The notes under the pieces were generated by a model, which saw nothing but the letters and a program-made list of their open reading frames with translations, was not told where the DNA came from and did no database searches. From Rhynchopus euleeides (Eukaryota; Euglenozoa; Diplonemea; Diplonemida; Diplonemidae): a DNA stretch of 64,000 bases. Position 1 is the stretch's first letter. Each line of letters begins with the position of its first letter. A program made the translations under genes and the position numbers. This document shows, piece by piece, positions 62,301 through 64,000 of this stretch. The DNA is taken from the NCBI GenBank assembly GCA_963210315.1, contig OY723241.1, positions 1,364,001-1,428,000 on the forward strand, written 5' to 3'.

Positions 62301-63264
62301 GGACGTGGGGGCGGGTGGCGACAGGCGGGTCGCCCTGGCCTCCCACCCCGACCCCAACGCGGAGGGCGTGACGCTGCAGAGGTATCTCGCGCTGGGGCTG
62401 GCCGAGCTGCCCGTCGGGGCTGCTGCGGGGGCCACGCGGTGGGTTGCGGTGGCGGGGTCCACCGGAGGCTGCCTCCACGCCTTCGGCATCCCGCCCCGCG
62501 GCGCGGCGCAGCCGCGCGCCCTGCCTGCGAAGCAGGTCATCCCGGTGCCCGCCGAAGGATTTGGCGCCGTCCTTTCCCTCAGTCTGCTGGCGCTGCCCCA
62601 CAGCAGCCCCGCTGCGATCTGCTGTGCGGTGGGCGGGTCCTGCGGCAGGGTCGCAACCCTGCGCCTCGGCGATTGCCTGTCTGGGCCTGCGGAGGGTGTG
62701 CCCAGCCTGAGCAGCGATGTGTTGTCCGTTTTGCAGCCGCATCAGGTCGGGGCGAATGCTGTCGATTTGGCGCCGGGCAGCGGTGGGGCGGGTGGGGCGG
62801 GCGCGATGCTCGTCGCCTCCGGGGGTGACGATCAGGGCGTGTCTGTTTCCGCCGTGGAGGCGGGCGGGGGCGGCGCGGTGCTGGCCTCCCGTGCGTGCTT
62901 TACAGCAGGTGTGCGGAGTGTCAAGTGGCTCAGCGCAAAGGCGGGGGCAGGCCAGGTCAGGCATTTCGTCGCGCTCGCTGCCGACCAGCGTGCCGTGGTG
63001 TGCCGCTTCAGCAGCGAGGCAGGCGGCGGCGGTGGCACCATCACCCTGCAGGCAGGTGTGGTGAGCATGGTCGCCCGTCCCACTGCCCTCTGCATCCTCG
63101 CCACGCAGTGGGCCTGCCCGGAGGAGGTGGCGGAGGCGGAGGCAATAGTGTGCGGTGGCGGGGATGCCCCCAGCTGCAGGAACCCCCTCCGCCGCCCTGC
63201 GGTGCGCATCGCAGTGGCAGGACAGGGCTTCGAAGAGGTGTGGTTGCCCCTCGATGCGGAGTAG
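59314..63264 (+). CDS. WDR6/Rtt10-like WD40 protein (tRNA 2'-O-methylation partner)
   Basis: The 1316-residue protein consists of degenerate WD40 repeats over most of its length, with Gly/Ala-rich loops. The best repeats are HIRAVSCDGRYSATGCDDRT.VKVWD, LAGHRARVWCVALAYPFAASGGEDA and, near the end, ANAVDLAPG then LVASGGDDQGVSVSAVE and ADQRAVVCRF. The GHRARVW...SGGEDAxxxxW and ASGGDDQ patterns match the WDR6/Rtt10 family, which pairs with FTSJ1/Trm7 for ribose methylation at the tRNA wobble base. Its large size, with several propellers, also fits. It is a single exon, very GC-rich, with long Gly runs that look like loop expansions. ATG 59314 follows acceptor-like sites at 59233 and 59300. A generic WD40 scaffold is the alternative. 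Confidence 0.75.
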   Translation: MPPGGADSKKQGARPGCDMHLPPAKLCRTEGGAAPADASTQPPPAAAQRLLTPSHRVPYCGPCTAVCCVGGWVVAGVGGWVYVTPAWDARNTATPGATARAFAALPTGDRIHSIHTADSLSATQRGRAPLFFACGAWGVTACRLTAAEGDTGSIGSTSNPTPLVEIAATLPTGTPVAAAGGFSNTHGDFVCLLTLDSCVTIAGLPSRGSEAAATPPAMPPLCRVRVGGAVGCMSGAFSFEAPRLPGGEISCRAYVGHMGGSTTAHALRITTSSGGCHGVTASALADQTLSYTLAGHAVTGHIRAVSCDGRYSATGCDDRTVKVWDMGGHGSRAPPALLHTLAGHRARVWCVALAYPFAASGGEDACALLWGIGGAAPHLLRTFAADSPVWGISLLTDAGAGADATVLCGSATGKVTAFTGGGTAVPAGGTAGATSALRAAVEAPEGYALRLLRPAAAEGPEGGSPAAWLVAAPLPQKGGGGGAKRGGPDAAAAGNAPPHPSCLLCCAEHSTAGGARGAAVAQQLCAMQGEATEMAVLARGSGAACLIVGNTAGLVEVVSVSRRTQRAEGEGDEEGCCGAASIERHCVGALRGGGGGGAAWRGKKVVAIAASEDQSHAAAVDASGQVLLLRRCASGGMSPVAARMGWWPAEGTEGTAPPLLWGLPAREQGLCSAGSSLPGFVESFLPTCAAVGPSACGGVCVAVGTKQGAVFLYVAAACAGEGGGGGGGSGDGNILHLHAVVRPFAQGGCGGSPAPPSDKASSGHGGVIVSVSLEAAAAGGPHGSSSIRVVTAAGHTAVFPADPTPAFAVHTSDTKLRDVIAHTPSPGLLHRFVGNSIRSVRLDTGAEESSTPCKGVSRRTAHASHGCLSFVRGSRQGEVYRVACTPSAAGSDQQDRQPSSVVLPQLFLPTDAECCSTALPLPPHHPAPAEHLMVAGGDGGVVYLLQGGCGAPPACTALIPKHLSSIKAAALARGSLGGADRALAAACGGNEQLTVWDVGAGGDRRVALASHPDPNAEGVTLQRYLALGLAELPVGAAAGATRWVAVAGSTGGCLHAFGIPPRGAAQPRALPAKQVIPVPAEGFGAVLSLSLLALPHSSPAAICCAVGGSCGRVATLRLGDCLSGPAEGVPSLSSDVLSVLQPHQVGANAVDLAPGSGGAGGAGAMLVASGGDDQGVSVSAVEAGGGGAVLASRACFTAGVRSVKWLSAKAGAGQVRHFVALAADQRAVVCRFSSEAGGGGGTITLQAGVVSMVARPTALCILATQWACPEEVAEAEAIVCGGGDAPSCRNPLRRPAVRIAVAGQGFEEVWLPLDAE

Positions 63265-63424
63265 CGAGGGGGCAGGCGTGTCGGGGTGGTGTGGCTGTGT
63301 GTGCGAGTGGGGTCTTTATCGCATCAAGGCAGGGGTGTCGTTGCGGGCCGTTGTGGGTTTGTTTGTGCCCTCAACGGAAGCCTGTGGAGGTGGTGTTGGT
63401 GGGGGTGGTGGGGGGGGGGGGGTA

Positions 63425-64000
63425 GGGGGGGTCATAAGCCCCCCTAAAAACGTACAAATACCAAAAATTTCAACATACCATCAGAACCGCCCTAATACCT
63501 GATCTGACCCGAAAATCCGACCCATACCCCCCCGGAAACCGTCTGGAGCCCACTTGTGACACCTGATGCGCACTTTTGTGATGATTTTTTGGGGTCCTAA
63601 AAAATGTACCTCAGTTTCGTACCTTGCCTTTGTACCTGAACCACTCCCGACCGCAATATTTCGTTCTTTGCCTTTTCTGCGGTGGTTCCGGCTCAGGTGG
63701 CACGATGTTGCCTCCCCAGTGCCTCGGCAAGGTCTTTCTTGTACCTGATTAGTGGGAATGTTGTGTTGTTGCGCCAGCTGAATGAGTTCAGCCACCTTCT
63801 GGGTGTAGTACTTCGATCGCAGATGGGTCATTGTGAGTACTTCGTACGCCTGCGAGGCTGCATCGGCATTAGGCAGCGTTGCAGATGTGTCTTTGCTTCG
63901 TCGATCTCAGCCTGTGAAGGCACGATTGGGATATTGGACGACCTGAGAGTCGAAATGATTATGTTTGTGCTGTGTAATTTGCGCCCCCCGCAGGATATGC
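63425..64000. mobile_element. Left end of a second TA-flanked G7-TCA element, runs off the window
   Basis: TA at 63423-63424 is followed by GGGGGGGTCATAAGCC, close to the ends of the 52518-53665 element (GGGGGGGTCAAATG), again next to a long G run. The other end is not in the window. A minus-strand frame inside (63481-63831, continuing upstream without a stop to about 63920) contains AYEVLTMTHLRSKYYTQKV and may be a coding remnant of the element. Confidence 0.5.

Overview
This is a eukaryotic nuclear window, most likely from a free-living protist. Coding regions are GC-rich and almost intronless. The products are typical of eukaryotes: a Rab32-type GTPase, XPC/Rad4, an EF-hand/WD40 protein, a copper monooxygenase with DOMON domains, PI4K-beta, a MAP3K-like kinase and a WDR6-like protein. 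No bacterial operon or ribosome-binding signals are seen. Every convincing gene is on the + strand. Nearly every start codon follows, within about 80 nt, a pyrimidine-rich tract ending in an AG (usually CAG). That layout resembles one-way gene arrays with splice acceptors before each gene, as in Euglenozoa with spliced-leader trans-splicing, but 5'-UTR cis introns would look the same. The taxon is an inference.

Layout. 0.2-3.7 kb: a two-ORF DNA element with inverted, palindrome-rich ends. 5.1-5.7: Rab32-like GTPase. 8.9-11.2: XPC/Rad4. 11.9-12.5: small basic Pro/Ala-rich ORF. 13.5-16.9: EF-hand/WD40 protein. 17.1-19.5: DOMON/copper monooxygenase membrane protein carrying two nearly identical DOMON copies, one broken by an extra base. 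19.7-26.1: a hAT-like element with an intact 8-bp target duplication, interrupted by a 5.75-kb tyrosine-recombinase retroelement (gag, recombinase, RT-RNase H; split direct repeats A-internal-B-A-B), which carries its own 1.44-kb insertion. 28.8-31.3: PI4K-beta, whose last residues lie beyond a 218-nt GT-AG intron. 35.8-36.3 and 39.4-40.2: unassigned ORFs. 41.2-42.9: protein kinase with a predicted acylated N terminus. 59.3-63.3: WDR6-like beta-propeller protein.

The gaps between genes are packed with mobile and repeated DNA. Reading by eye gives five hAT-like non-autonomous elements with CAGTG/CAGGG ends and perfect 8-bp duplications, plus a sixth with degraded flanks. There is also a 1.15-kb foldback element flanked by TA with G7-TCA ends, and the end of a relative at the right edge. 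Other repeats are a GC-rich hairpin module in seven copies (five inside the hAT-like elements), a 76-78-nt structured element in two copies, dispersed R2 repeats, relics of the retroelement repeats, and very many homopolymer C/G runs.

The host genes do not form a pathway: membrane traffic (Rab32, PI4K-beta), DNA repair (XPC), tRNA modification (WDR6-like), signalling (kinase) and a probable flagellar or calcium-linked scaffold are interspersed. The most novel material is the two-ORF element, the nested hAT/retroelement structure with in-frame-stop expression of the recombinase, and the shared hairpin module of the non-autonomous elements.
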